Notes under the pieces: model-generated
The model's database searches: none
What the model was told of the DNA's origin: nothing
Seen by the model: the letters and a program-made list of their open reading frames with translations, nothing else
Assembly (NCBI RefSeq): GCF_030445035.2
Contig: NC_080688.1
Span: 65,815,449 to 65,879,448, forward strand
Source of the DNA: Dasypus novemcinctus
Lineage: Eukaryota > Chordata > Mammalia > Cingulata > Dasypodidae
Direction: 5' to 3'
DNA length: 64,000 nt
In this document: in pieces, positions 43,073 to 55,353 of the stretch
Position numbering within the stretch: the stretch's first letter is position 1
Layout: each line of letters starts with the position of its first letter
Program-made: the position numbers and the translations under genes

Positions 43073-44760
43073 AAACAGCTTTATTGAGGTATAATTGACG
43101 TACAATAAGCTGCACATATGTAAAGCGTGTAATCCGTTGCTTTGACACATGAAGCCCATCATGAAAGCGTGAAACCATCACCACAATGAAGGTAGTAAAC
43201 ACATCAATCACTCCCAAAAGTGTCCTTCTGCCCCTTTGTAATTCTTTCCACATCCACTCCCCAGGAAACCGCTGATCTGCTTTCAGTCACTATAGATTCA
43301 TTTGCATTTTCTAGAATTTTATGCAAGTGGAATCATACAGTGTGTTCTCTTTTTCGTCTTCCTTCTTTCACTCAGCGAATTATTTTGAGACTCACCCTCA
43401 TGATTGCATGTATCAGTTGTTCATTCCTTTTTATTGTTGAGTAGTATTCTGCCATATACATATACCATAACTTATTTGTTCTTCACCTGTTAATGGATTC
43501 TGGGTTTTTTCCAGCTTTGGGCTATTAGAAATTAGACTGTGATGAACATTTGTGCACAGTCTTTGTATGGACATATACTTTCATTTTTTCTTGGGTAAAA
43601 TACCAAGAAGTGGAATGACTAGATTGTATGACAGATGTATGCTTAACCTTTTAAGAAACCAATAGAATGTTTTTCAAAGTACTTGTATCCTTTGATGGTC
43701 CCTTCAGCAATGTGTGAGTGTTCTAGTCATTTCACATCCTTGCCAATACTTGGTATGGACAGTCTTTTCATTTTTGGTCATTCTAACAAGTATGTGGTGG
43801 TATCTCTTTGTGGTTCTAATTTATATTGATCTAAACTAATAACAAATGATGCTGAACATCTTTAGAAGTGCTTATTTGCCATGTGCCGTATCTTTGGTGA
43901 AAGGTCTGTTTACCATATTTTGCCTATTTTTATATTTGTTTTTTTTAAATTTTCTTTTGAGTTTTTAAATTTTATTTTTTTAAGGAGGTACCGGATTCAT
44001 GGGACCTCATACTTGGGAAGCATATGCTCAAACCACTGCTCCCCTTGAGTTTTGAGAGTACTTTATGTGCTCTAGATACAAAGATGATCCTTTGCAAATA
44101 TTTTCTCCCAGTCTGTGGCTTGTCCTTTCATCCTCTTAATAAGTATCTTTTGAATAGTAGAAAGTTTAAACGTTGATGAAATAGAATTTATCAATTTCTT
44201 CTTTTATGATTGGATGCTTTTGTGTTATCTCTAAGAAATATTTGCCTACCTGAAGGTCACAAAGATTTTCTTTTATGTCTTCTTCTGGAAGTTTCATACT
44301 TTTAGGTTTTATTTAGGTCTATGATTCATTTTAAGGTAATTTTTTTATATATGGTGTGAGGTCTGGGTAGAAGTTCTTTTTTTTTAAATGTGGATATTTG
44401 TTTCAGTACCATAAGTATGCTTGTTCTTTTCAGAATTGTCTTTGCGTCTTTGTCAAAAATCAATTGTCCATATATGTGTGGTTTACATCTGTACTCTTTA
44501 TTCTGTGTCATTAATCTATTTTTCTATTTTGATGCTAATACCACACTGTCTTGATTGCTGTAGCTCTATAAGACATCTTGAAACTGGTAATGTTAACCCT
44601 TCAGCTTTGTTTTTTCTCAAAGTTGTTTTGGCTATTCTGGGTCTTTTACATTCTTATATGAATTCCAGAATCGGCTCACTCGTTTCTACAAAAAAAAACC
44701 TGCTGGGATTTTGGTAGGGATTGCACTGATTCCATTGATCCAATCTGAGGAGATGCTAGC
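43073..44760 (-). mobile_element. L1 3' region (reverse), interrupted by a SINE piece
   Basis: A classic reversed L1 3' UTR and ORF2 end: 'gctttattgaggtataattg', then 'ttctgccatatacatatacc', then 'ccagctttgggctattagaa'. It runs on through 'gctgtagctctataagacat' to about 44760. A SINE head fragment sits at 43960-44046. Confidence 0.8.
43960..44046 (-). mobile_element. DAS-type SINE head fragment
   Basis: Reverse head with T-rich left side ('aaggaggtaccggattcatg' to 'caaaccactgctcccc') inside the L1. Confidence 0.55.
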
Positions 44761-47320
44761 AACACAATGTCAAATTTTTCAATCCTTCTTCACCTGCTCT
44801 TAATTTGAATTGAGACACTTTTTACACTAAATTTGTATTTTACTCTTTGGCAAAATTGTTTCTTTTGGGGAGCTTTCTGAATGTAGAAAAAATGTTCTTG
44901 GATAAAACAGCTTAAAGCACAGACATTTATTCACAATGGCATTTTCATCTTTAAGATTAAAATTTTGAACATTAAAATGTCAAGATACACCTGCGGGTGT
45001 GTTGTGGGGCCTGCGGCGTGCCACCCAGATTCCTCTCGCGGGACGGAGGCGCTCATTACCTCAGCTGCGGGAAGTGGTGGCAGGTGAGGGCTCTCAGCTG
45101 TCCGTCTTCAGGCATTGCATCAGCAGAGAAAGCCTCCCTGCTCCCAGGCCGTTCCCATCTAACTGGTTGATAAGACCTGACATACTTGCTCTAAGACAGG
45201 ACAACTCTTAACTTGCAGAGCTCCTGGAGAGACGGGCTGAAGCCTCAGTGGTGTCATAGCTTGACTCTTCTCTCTGCGCAATCCTTCACTCCCCACAAGC
45301 GTAGGCCCTGAGAGCGCTCCCTGATGAGCTTCCTGCTGGCAAACCAAACTGCTGTCTCCTGCTGTCCAGAGTATCCAGCCCAAGACAGACGATCATCTCC
45401 CAATCAGTGCAAATAATGCAAGGATTTAAAGGAGTGTAGATAGAGAAGCCAAAGTGAGCTCAGAGATGAGATGTGGAGAACACAAAGTTTATCAGTGGCC
45501 AGGTACAACTGTTTGCATAAGATCAAAGGAAGCGTCACTTACCTCACTCAGAGATGCTTTCCTTTTCACAGGTCATGATGGTGACACTGAGGGAGGAGAA
45601 AGCACCTGGCAGGTTTCCATTTCCCTGATGTGGCAAGGACACAAATAAAACAATGGGGTGGGGGAAAGAGGGAGACTTTCCATTTAAGGTTAAGTGAAGT
45701 TGCACGGAGTGGCACAGCCACTGGGAACAGAGCATTGCTGAGCAAGGAGAGCACAGAAAAGAAAGATGGAGACGAGTCACTTTACAACAGGGATTATGAC
45801 AGGGTGGGAGTTGAGATGGAAGCAGGAGGAAACAGTACCAATAACTCCTACAAAATTAAAAATTGTGATATTCACATGCAATCTTATGCACCTATTGATG
45901 CTCATGAAACCCAGAGGGATCAGAGCTGGAAGGTGGGCAAACAGGATCTTAATGAACAGATCTTCTATTTGCTCTTCTTTGCTACAGATATTGGCCAAAA
46001 TTCAATCTTCCATCTTAAACTCTGCCTGCTCTGTCCTAATAGTATTTGCCTCACTGAATCTCCCTCTTTAAAAAAAAAAAAAAAAAATAGACTAGGGTCT
46101 TTAAAAATAACCCTGGACTAGCTCATGTGAGTTTTACTTTATACAATAGCCATATATTTTTTGTAAATTTAATTACATAATAATGATTAAATTGTATGAT
46201 AAAGTGCTTTCACCTATATGTTCTCACTTGATCTTAGCAACTATCTTATTGGTAGGTACTATTATGCCCATCTGACAGAGGAGAAAATTCAAGTTCAGAG
46301 ACATAAGTACAAGACCACTCAGTAAGTGGATGAAGTTGGATTTAATTCTAAGGCTGTGCTGTTTCCTTCCTCTGAAAGCATGGGAAGAATTTACCTTTCA
46401 GAAGACTCTTACAGTGTGTTTCCTTGTCCTCAGTATAAATCCGAAGTTTCATATATTATTAGGTAGAGGTCACCTGTTTTTTTGGGGGGTGGTGGGGTGG
46501 TAGGAAACGTTCAAGAGTTTCTCAAGGGAAAATGGACAATGGAAAAATAATCTTTCTGGAGCTTCAGGTAAGTGGGAAATTGGCAGTCACCAAGATTCCC
46601 AAACTGGCCCAACTGGCTGCTGTGGTATACCCAGAAGCATGCACATTCTCAAGGGATGGCGTAGAGATGATTTATCAGCAGAACCACCTCCTGTGGTGGG
46701 AGGAGACATTACCTAAGGAGAGGACAAGCTACTGGAAATGGAGGCAGGATCTGTGAGTTAGGCCTGGAAGCACTCCAGCTACCACTTAGTGAGGCAGGCC
46801 CTGAGGGTTCTGGAAATAGTAGAGGACCTGGCAGGAGACCCTTTCCATGTCTTTCTCATTTACCCCCTCACTGTCTTTGAGTGAGATTTCTCTCTGCTTA
46901 TTTCAAAGGTGAAAACTGAGGCTTTGAGAGGCTGAATTGTCAAAGAACCAGGGCTGTAAATGGGGGTTGGGATTTCAGGCCAGGTGTCTCTGACTCTAAG
47001 TTTATTGTTTTTTAATCAATATGTTTAATCCCTGTATTATAGACCAAGGCAGAGTAATGAATATCATACCTTCAGACCCATATGTAAAATATTTCTTTGA
47101 CATTTTGAAGAAATTGAGGCTGAGAGGGAGAAAGGTTAAGGTAGTCTCTCTCATGAATACTTGACTCATGAGACAAAGTCTTGTAGTTAATAGCACCTCC
47201 TTTCTTGTAAGACAGACTAGGGCCACTCTGTCCTTCCTGAACTTTTTATTGGGAGGCATCCTCTTCCCCATTCCAAGCAGTTCATTAGAGTACCCTGTAG
47301 AAGCACAAAAACGAACCTGG
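44760..47320. other. Gene-free stretch with possible LTR fragment and a MIR
   Basis: 44995-45390 has an LTR-like composition and ending ('caatccttcactccccacaa', 'gagtatccagcccaagacag') but no proven ends. A MIR lies at 46200-46350 and an A run at 46071-46088. The overlapping frames at 45630-46121 show no resemblance and include the A run. Confidence 0.45.
46200..46350 (-). repeat. MIR SINE
   Basis: Reverse MIR: 'ttggtaggtactattatgcc', 'gacagaggagaaaattcaag', then 'accactcagtaagtgg'. Confidence 0.7.
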
Positions 47321-48616
47321 CTGAAGAATTTTATATCCAGCAAGACTGTCTTTCAAAAATGAGGGTGAAATTAGAATATTCACAGATAAACAGAAACTGA
47401 GAGAATTTCTAAGCAACAGACTAGATTTTCAGGAAATACTAAAGGTTGTGCTACAGCCTGAAAGGAAAATACAGGAGAGGGGCCTGGTAGAGAGTCTAGA
47501 AATGAAGATTTTCAATAAAAGTAACTAAAAGTGTCAAAAGAGTGGTGAAAATAAAATATGAGAGATAAAACTCAAATAGTCAGGAATAAACTTAACCAAT
47601 GATGTAAAGCACTTGTATTCAGAAAACTGAAACAAATTTAAAAAGCCCTAAATAACTGGAAGAACATTTCATGCTCATGTCTTGGGAGAATGAATATCAT
47701 TAAGATGTCAATTCTACTCAAATTGATATACAGATGTAATGCAGTCCCAATAAAAATTCTACCAGCATTAAAGAAAAAATGAAAACATGATCATTAAACT
47801 TATTTGGAAGGGTAAGGAGTCTTGAATAGTCAGAAACATCATAAAAAGGAAAAGTGAACCCTCATCTCCAGACTTTAAATCATAATACTTACCTATAGTG
47901 GTAAAAACAGCATGGTACTGGCCTAAAGACAGATGCAGTAAATCAATGGAACCAAATTTATGGTTCAGAAACAGACCCTCACAGGTGGTCAAGTGATTTT
48001 TGACTAGCCTGTCAAACTAACACAGCTTGGACAGAACAATCCATTCAACAAATGGTACTGAAAGAATTGGATATCCATAGCTGAAAGAAGGAAAGAGGAC
48101 CCCTATCTTACACCTTATCCAAAAATTAACTCAAAATGGATCAAAAACCTAAAAATAAAAGCAAGAACCATAAAACTTTTAGAAGAAATTATTGGAAAAT
48201 ATCTTCCAGACCTGGTGGTAGGTAGTGGATTTGTAAAGGAGATAAGAGGAGGATTGAACAGACTACTGATGTTTAATGTATGTAGAAGTTTTAATTAGCT
48301 TTACTGTAAAAGTGTGGAAATGTATAGAGTAGATGGTAACACACAGTGAGTAACAGCTAGTTTATAAATAAGGATGTGACAGAATATGGTAGTCTAGTTA
48401 TGTAAATGCCAATTGACAGAATGCTAGAGAATAATCTAGGAACTGGATAGCACAGTAAACCAAGAGGTGAATGAGAATTGTAGATGATGGTACAGAGGCA
48501 AGAGTGTCCTTTGTTCGCTAGAGCAAATGTATATTATTACTGCAGGGTGTTGGGAATGTGGAGAAGCATGGGAATGCGATGGTTTGCTCGGTCGGTAGAG
48601 GTGGGGTCTGGCTGCA

Positions 48617-48775
48617 GACGAGGGGTCAGTCCAGCTCAGGACGAGGGATCGGTCCCGCTTGGGACGAGGGGTCGGTCCGGCAGCAGACGAGGGGTCGGTC
48701 TCACAGGGGTTGCGCGGTTCGGCTGACGGGGTCGCCTGGAGAAGCCGGCGACGAAGGGGTCGCCCAGAGAAGCAG
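48617..48775. repeat. Short tandem repeats in the LTR U5
   Basis: Four copies of a 22-24 bp unit with core GACGAGGGGTCGGTC lie at 48617-48700. Two related 'gtcgcc...gaagc.ggcgacga' units follow at 48730-48785. Confidence 0.7.
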
Positions 48776-49086
48776 GCGACGAACTGGGGACAAGGGAGGC
48801 CAGGCCCTTGTCGGGGGCTCTCAGGACTGGAGGGCGCACGGCAGAAGAACTACTGCGGAGACAAGGTAAACACACAAGTCCACTTTATTGAGGGAGAGGC
48901 AACAGTTTTATAGGGGCTGGGGAAGGCTGATTGGTCGAAGCCACGCCCTGTTCTGATTGGTTGCCGGCGAAAGGTCAGTGGGCGGTACTGGATGGGGGAG
49001 GGGTGGTGATTAGGGATTGGCTGTCGCTGTTGCTGGGGGAAGGGGCAGGGTTTAGGGATTGGTGGCTGCTGTTGCTGGGGTGGAGG

Positions 49087-49240
49087 GCAGACTTGAGTTT
49101 CCCGCCCACGCCTGGCTGTTGCTGCTGTCCCGGGGAGGGAAAAGGGCAGACTGGATTTTTCCGCCCACACCTGGCTGTTGCTGCTGTCGGGGGAGGGGAA
49201 AAGGGCAGACTGGAATTTTCCGCCCTGCGCCTGCGCAGGG
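49087..49240. repeat. Tandem repeats in the LTR U3
   Basis: A unit of about 59 bp ('ggcagactggatttttccgc' onward) occurs about 2.6 times at 49087-49145, 49146-49204 and 49205-49240. A shorter 'tagggattggctg' unit repeats at 49011-49080. Such repeats in U3 often act as enhancers in retroviruses; that role is an inference here. Confidence 0.75.
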
Positions 49241-49769
49241 AGAAAGAAGAAGGGTGCCGCCCCACAGGCATCGTGTGGCGCCATCCGGGAGGAGGGGCGG
49301 CCGCGGAAGCATGGCTGCCGAGAAGGGGAGACCCGAGGGCACTCTGTGCCCATGCTGAGCTCCCTTCAGGGGTGGCGGTGAGTCCGACCAGCCACCCTAT
49401 TATGGGGGCAGCGGCTTGGCCTGCCGCGGCTGCTCCCCCGCCAGGCCAGCAAACCACACTTCAGCCCGAGGGGTGACCGCATGGGAAAAATACAGCTGGA
49501 GTGACCTATGAACTGTGGTTAGTAGTAATTATATAATATTCTTGCATCTATGCGAAAGATGTACTGTGTTGATACTGAGGCAGTATGGAAAATGTGAGCC
49601 AAATGTATACTATGGACATGGTAATGATCAGATGATATTATTTTTTCTGTAGGAAATGATACACCACATTGTGGTGTGTTGATGGAGGGGTGTTGTTCGG
49701 GAATCCTGCACATATGAAAGATTGTTGTGTAAGTTTACAACTTCTGTCATAAAATATATATTTAAAAAA

Positions 49770-50225
49770 TAATAATAGGGTGGGTTGGGGGAAAAACACA
49801 CCAAATGTAAGATAAGGACTATGATTAGTCATAAGATTTTGACAATATTCTTTCATAATTTGTAATAAATGTGTCAGACAATGCAAGGTGTTGGTGAAAG
49901 GTTGAAGTATGGGACCCTATTATGATGTTATGCATGTTTGCTTTTAAGTTCACAACTTTTACTATACACTTGTTTATGTATGTTCATATATAAATGATAT
50001 AAAGATAATAATAGGATTGGTTGGGGGAAAATACTTTGTTTAATGGTAATATTTTGACAATGCTCTTTAATCATTAGTTAAAAAGTTTTAACAAAATGCA
50101 AGGTATTGGTGGTAGGGTGAGTTATGAGAGTCCTGTATGATGTTATATGTTTGTTTTGTAAGTTCACAACTATTATTATAAACTTACTGTTTATGTATGT
50201 TTATGTATGAGTGATATTCAATAAA
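49770..50225. repeat. Tandem duplication in the L1 3' UTR
   Basis: Two adjacent units of about 210-240 bp share 'aataggrtkggttgggggaa', 'atttttgacaat', 'atgcaaggtrttggtg' and 'taagttcacaac' in order. Part of a third lies upstream at 49690-49790. R and k denote differences between units. Confidence 0.7.
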
Positions 50226-52230
50226 TTAAAAAAATTAAGAAACTGGCTGATGTCTAGCCTTGGCTGAAGCAGAAAGTGAAGGCTATGGTAGAGTTGTTAA
50301 TGGCCTAGCACTGAAGGAGTTTCCAAACACAGGATCAATCCGCAAATACTGGAAGAGTTTTTCTTTTCTTTTTTCCCCTTTATCTTTCTTTTCTTCTCTT
50401 ACTTTTTTTTTTTTTTGGCTCTTGATTTTCAAGGAAAGCTTTGTCATAACACTAGCTGAACTCAAGCTAAAGGTTAGAGGCCACACATGGCAAAGAATAC
50501 AGATATTAGAAAAATAGTTTAATAAAATCACCACATAAACAGTTATAGCCAATAGCAAGCATTATAATATTCAAAATGTCCAGTTCTCAAAAAAATTATG
50601 AAGCATGCAAACAAGAAAGTATGGCCCAATCACAGAAGAATTTAACATAAACTGTCCCTGAGGAAGCACAGATATTAAACTTACTAGACAAAGATTTTAA
50701 ATCATTGCCTTAAATATGCTCAATGACCTATTTATACATATAATAGAGAATGAGCAAATATAGACTCTCAATTAAGAAATGGATATTATAAAAATATACT
50801 AAGCAAAAAATTAAAAAAGTTAAAAACTGAAGAAGAAAAAAAAAAGAAAAATAATAAGAAAAACAAAAATGTAAAAGTATACACCAAACAGAAATTTTGG
50901 AGCTAAAAAATACAATAGCTGAAACAAAAAATTCACTTGGGAGTTTCAACAGTAGATTTGAACAGGCAAAAGAAAGAATATGTGAAAAAAAAGACAAATC
51001 AATTGAAATTATCCAGTGTGAGGAATAGAAAAAGAAAGAATGAAGAAAAATGAAGAAAATTTCACAGACCTGTGGGACACCAGCAAATATGCCAATATGC
51101 ATAATGGAAGTCCCAGAAGAAGAGAAGATAGAGAAAGATATTTGAAGAAATAATGACCAAATATTTCCCAAATTTGATAAAAGTCACAATTGTGCATATC
51201 CAATGCACTCAATGAACTCAAAGCAGGATAAACCATACCAAAGCACATTATAATAAAATCTTTCAAAGACAAAGGGCAAAGAGAAAATCTTGAAAGCAGC
51301 AAGAGAGAAATCTTTCTCCTGTACAGGAGATCCTCAATAAGATTAACAGCCAATTTCTCAGCAAAAACCATGGAGGCCAGGAAACAGTAGACATATTTAA
51401 ATTCCTGAAAGAAAAATCTGCCAACCAAGAATTCTATATCTGCCAAAATTATCCTTTAAAATTGAAGGAGAAATTAAAACATTCCCAGATAAACAAAAAC
51501 AGAGAGAGCTCATCACTAGCAGACGGCTACAAGAAATGCTAAAGGGAGCCCTTCAGGCTAGAATGAAAGGACACTAGATAGTAAAGCAAAATCATATGAA
51601 GAAATAGAGAGCATTGGTAAGGGGAATGGCATAGGTAGATATAAAAGCCAATGTTATTGTACTTTTGGTTTGTAACTCTTCTTTTTTTTCCTATTTGACT
51701 TAAAAGGCATAAAACAATAATCATAAATATATGTTAATGGGCACATAATGTATAAAGATAATATCTGTGACAATAACAAAATAACAAAATAAAGGGGGAA
51801 GAACAGATATATAACAGCAGAGTATTTGTACACTATTGAAACTAAGTAGGTATTATTCAAATTAGGTTGTTATAAATTTAAGTTGTTAATTTAAATCCCT
51901 AATGTAACCTCTAAGAAGTAACTGAAAAATATACAGAAAAGGAAAAGTGAGGGACTCTAAATAGTAGACTAAAAAAAATCAACTAAATTCAAAACAAGGC
52001 AAACAGAGGAATTGAGGAACAAACCACATACAAGATATATGAAACAAATAGCTAAATAGCAGAAATAAGGCCTTCCTTACCAGTAATTGCATAAAACATA
52101 AATGCATTAAAGTCTCCAACTAAAAGGGAGAGATTGGTGAATGGAATTAAGAAAGCATGATCTAACTATACGCTGTGTCCAAAAATCTCACTTGAGATCC
52201 AAAGACACACAACGATTGAAAACGAAAGGA

Positions 52231-52737
52231 GGAGGTTGGCTGAAGCCTGCAGGCAGGATGGCATTGTGTGTGGGTCTACAACCAGATGCCGGAGCCCCGC
52301 TATGTCATGTCCGTGGGGAGTTGGACTTTCCAGGGCTTTCCGCCTTTGCTGCTTGATGGCTCAGGGCAGGCCCAGGGCTGGGTGAGGTCCAGAGGGGCCA
52401 GCATGTCCTTGGGCTGAGCTGTCTCCTCCCCCACCCAGCTGCGCCAATGGCAGAGGGTACTACCACTACTCGTACACCATGGTGAGGGGCTGTGACTACA
52501 TTGTGCCCATGGACATCTACATTCCAGGCTGCCTGCCCATGGCCAAGGCCTTGCTCTACAGCATCCTGCAGCTGCAGAAGAAGATCAAGCAGGAGAAGAA
52601 GCTGAAGATCTGGTACTGCAGGTAGTGCCGTGGTGCCAAACTGCATAAACTGCATGCATGTGCCAGTGCAGGCGCAACCTCCTTGTTAATAAACCCACCG
52701 TGCTGCCTGTCAAAAAAAAAAAAAAGAAAGAAAGAAA
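52231..52737 (+). pseudogene. NDUFS7: NDUFS7 retrocopy with a retained intron
   Basis: The C-terminal part of mitochondrial complex I subunit NDUFS7 (PSST, ligand of iron-sulfur cluster N2) is recognisable. It covers V-Y-N-Q-M-P-E-P-R-Y-V up to 52320, then S-C-A-N-G through P-G-C and the K-I-W-Y-C-R end with TAG at 52623-52625. Between them, 52321-52438 is a 118-bp unspliced intron whose acceptor CCACCCAG is intact and whose donor GT appears as TT. AATAAA (52688) and a poly-A run (52712 on) follow. GAAAACGAAAGGA (52218-52230) and GAAAATGAAAGGA (52738-52750) are the target duplication. It is 5'-truncated, so not functional. Confidence 0.85.
52321..52438 (+). other. Retained intron inside the NDUFS7 retrocopy
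   Basis: Removing these 118 bp joins the two coding pieces in frame across a serine codon (AG|C). The right end is a standard polypyrimidine-AG acceptor. The left end begins TT where a donor GT is expected, best read as a point change of the first intron base. Confidence 0.75.
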
Positions 52738-53736
52738 GAAAATGAAAGGATGGGAAGAGGATGCAAATAGTAACCAAAAGAGAGGTTGGTTGGCAACATT
52801 AATACCAGACAAATAGTCTTTATGCAAAAAAAAAAAAAAATGTTTCAAGAGACAAAGAAGGTCATTACATATTGATAAAAGTCTCATCAAGAATATATAA
52901 CAATTACAAACATATATGTACTAAATAACAAAACCCAAAATACATGGAGCAAGAATTGATAGAATTCAGAAAGAAATAAGTCTACAGCAAGAGTTGGAGA
53001 CTTTGCTACCCCACTTTCACTAATTCATGGAACATCAAGATAGAAGATCAGTAAGGAAATAAAGTACTTGACCAACACTGTAGACTGACTAGACCTAACA
53101 CACATATTCTTCTGAATACACTTTCTTCTTCTCCAGCCCATATGGAATATTATATAGGATAGACCATGTGTTAGGACAGAAAACAAATCTCAATAAATTT
53201 TAAAAGATCAAGATTATAGAAAGTAATTTCTATGACTGAATGGAATGAAGCTAGACATCCAATGGGTTTCTGAGGAAATCAAAAGTGAAATTAGGAAATA
53301 TCCTGTGGTGAATGAAAATGAAGATAGAAAATACCAAAACTTATGGGATGCAGAAAAGACAGTACTGGGAGGGAAATTTTTAGCTTTAAATACTTACATT
53401 AAAAAAGAAGAAAGGCTTCAAACCGAGACTTAACCTAAAAACTGGAAGAACTGGAAAAAGAAGCAAAACCTACAGCAAACAGAAGGAAGAAAATAACAAA
53501 GATTAGAGTGGAGAGAAATTAAATAGAAAACAATAAAATAATAGAGAGAATCAACAAAACCAAAAGTTGGTTCTTTGAAAAGATCAACAAAATAGACAAA
53601 CCTTTAGCTAGATTGACAAAAAAAAAAGAGAGAGAGAGAGAGAGGATAGAAATAATGAAAATCAAAAATGAAAAGGGAGACATAACTACAAACCCTGCTG
53701 AAACAAGAGGAACTATAAAGGTATGCCAATAAATTA

Positions 53737-54113
53737 GGGAAATGGACTTGGCCCAGTGGTTAGGGCGTCTGTCTACCACATGGGAGGTCTGCGGTCCAAA
53801 CCCCGGGCCTCCTTGACCCATGTGGAGCTGGCCCATGCGCAGTGCCGATGCGCACAAGGAGTGCCGTGCCACGCAGGGTGTCCCCTGTGTAGGGGAGCCC
53901 CACGCGCAAGGAGTGCGCCCATAAGGAGAGCCGCCCAGTGCGAAAGAAGTGCAGCCTGCCCAGGAATGGCACTGCCCACACTTCCCGTGCCGCTGATGAC
54001 AACAGAAGCAGACAAAGAAACAAGACGCAGCAAATAGACACAGAGAACAGACAACCGGGTTGGGGGGGGTGGGAAATGGGAGAGAAATAAATAAATAATC
54101 TAAAAAAAAAAAA
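53737..54113 (+). mobile_element. DAS SINE
   Basis: Sense full-length copy starting GGGAAATGGACTTGG with box A TGGCCCAGTGG, body, and a tail of TAAA repeats and an A run. It is inserted in the old L1 ORF2. No clear duplication; a local L1 deletion is possible. Confidence 0.85.
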
Positions 54114-54982
54114 GCTTTAGATTATGTTTATAAAAAAAATATATCTCTTACAAATATAGATGCAAACAATCCTCAACAAAATACTAGCAGACTGATTCCA
54201 AAAACATATTAAAAGAATTCTACACCATGATCAAGTGGGATTTATTCCTGATATGCAAGGTTGGTTCAGCATAAGAAAATCAATTAATGTAATATACCAC
54301 ATTAACATAATGAAGGGAAGAAAACACATGATAATCCCAACTGATACAAAAAATGCATTTGACAAAATGCAGTACTCTGTTTTGATAAAAACACTTAGAA
54401 CATTAGGAATAGAAGGAAACTTCCTCAACATGATAAAGTACATATATGAAAAGCCCACAGGTAACATCTTACTTAATGGTGTAAGACTGAAAGTTTTCCT
54501 TCTAAGATCAGGAACAAGTCAAGGATGTCCACTGACCACTATTATTCAACCCTGTACTAGAAGTTCTTGCCATAGCAATTAAGGCAAGAAAAAGAAATAA
54601 AAGGCATCCAAACTGGAAAGGAAGAAGTAAAACTTTCCCTATTTGCAGATTGTATAATTCTATACAGAGAAAATCCTGAAAAATCCACAACAAAGATTCT
54701 AGAGCTAATAAATAAATTCGGCCACATGGCAGGATACAAGATCAATATCCAAAAATCAATACACAAGCAATGAACAATCAGAACAAAAAATCAAGAAAAA
54801 AAATTCCATTCTCAATAGCAACTAAAAGAATCAAATATCTAGGAATAAATCTAACTGAGGATGTAAAGACTTGTACACAGAAAACTAAAAAAAACCTAAA
54901 AAACAAACTTTGCTAAAAGAAATTAAAAAAGACCTAAATAAGTGGAAGAATAGTCCACATTCATGAGTTGGAAGACTGAATA

Positions 54983-55353
54983 CGGGAAGTGGATGTGGCT
55001 CAACTGATAGAGCGACTGCCTACCATATAGGAGGTCCACAGTTCAAACCCAGGGCCCTCCTGGCCTGTGTGGTGAGCTGGCCCATGCATAGTGCTGCTGT
55101 GCGCAAGGAGTGCCATGCCACACAGGGGTGTCCCCTGTATAAGGGAGCCCCACACACAAGGAGTGTGCCCTGCATGGGGAGCCACCCCATGCGAAAAGCG
55201 CAACCCGCCCAGGAGTGGCACCACACAGAGAACTGATGCAGCAAGATGATGCAACATAAAAGGAGACACAGATTCCCAGAGTCACTGAGAATGCAAGTGG
55301 ATCCAGAAAAACACACAGTGAATGGACACAAGAGAGCAGACAACCCCGGGGGA
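54983..55353 (+). mobile_element. DAS SINE, variant head
   Basis: Sense copy whose head reads 'gtggctcaactgatagagcg' instead of the usual 'tggcccagtggttagggcg'. It matches the reverse copy at 40140-40488, indicating a second subfamily. Body as in the others; tail missing. Confidence 0.82.

Larger units (their letters stand above)
48575..49481 (-). mobile_element. Solo LTR, 907 bp, class II-like
   Basis: Starts TGCG and ends CGCA, and is flanked by a perfect TGGGAA duplication (48569-48574 and 49482-49487). L1 3' UTR sequence resumes exactly after it. Signals lie on the minus strand: TATA box in CCTATAAAAC (48905-48914) and AATAAA (48884-48889) only about 20 bp further on, implying a very short R region. 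A 6-bp duplication and short R suggest a betaretrovirus-like (class II) family. The U3 part holds tandem repeats. No internal region remains. Confidence 0.85.
47330..50235 (+). mobile_element. Internally deleted L1 with long 3' UTR
   Basis: Sense L1. ORF1-linker-like sequence (47330-47580) is joined directly to the C-terminal part of ORF2 (47581-48240), so endonuclease and RT are missing. A xenarthran-type 3' UTR (48240-50235) follows, ending at AATAAA near 50220 and an A-rich tail. The 3' UTR is interrupted by the solo LTR at 48575-49481 and contains a tandem duplication at 49770-50225. Confidence 0.75.

Noticed and set aside
45630..46121. A 163-codon frame at 45.6-46.1 kb
   Set aside because: No resemblance, ends in a poly-lysine run encoded by an A tract, no nearby promoter, and competing frames overlap it.
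48931..49476. Long overlapping frames on both strands at 48.9-49.5 kb
   Set aside because: They lie wholly in the U3 of a GC-rich solo LTR with tandem repeats. Both strands are open through composition, not coding.
52141..52356. A 71-codon frame that looks partly like a real protein
   Set aside because: It is a chimera of L1 ORF2 sequence and an off-frame reading of the NDUFS7 retrocopy and its retained intron.
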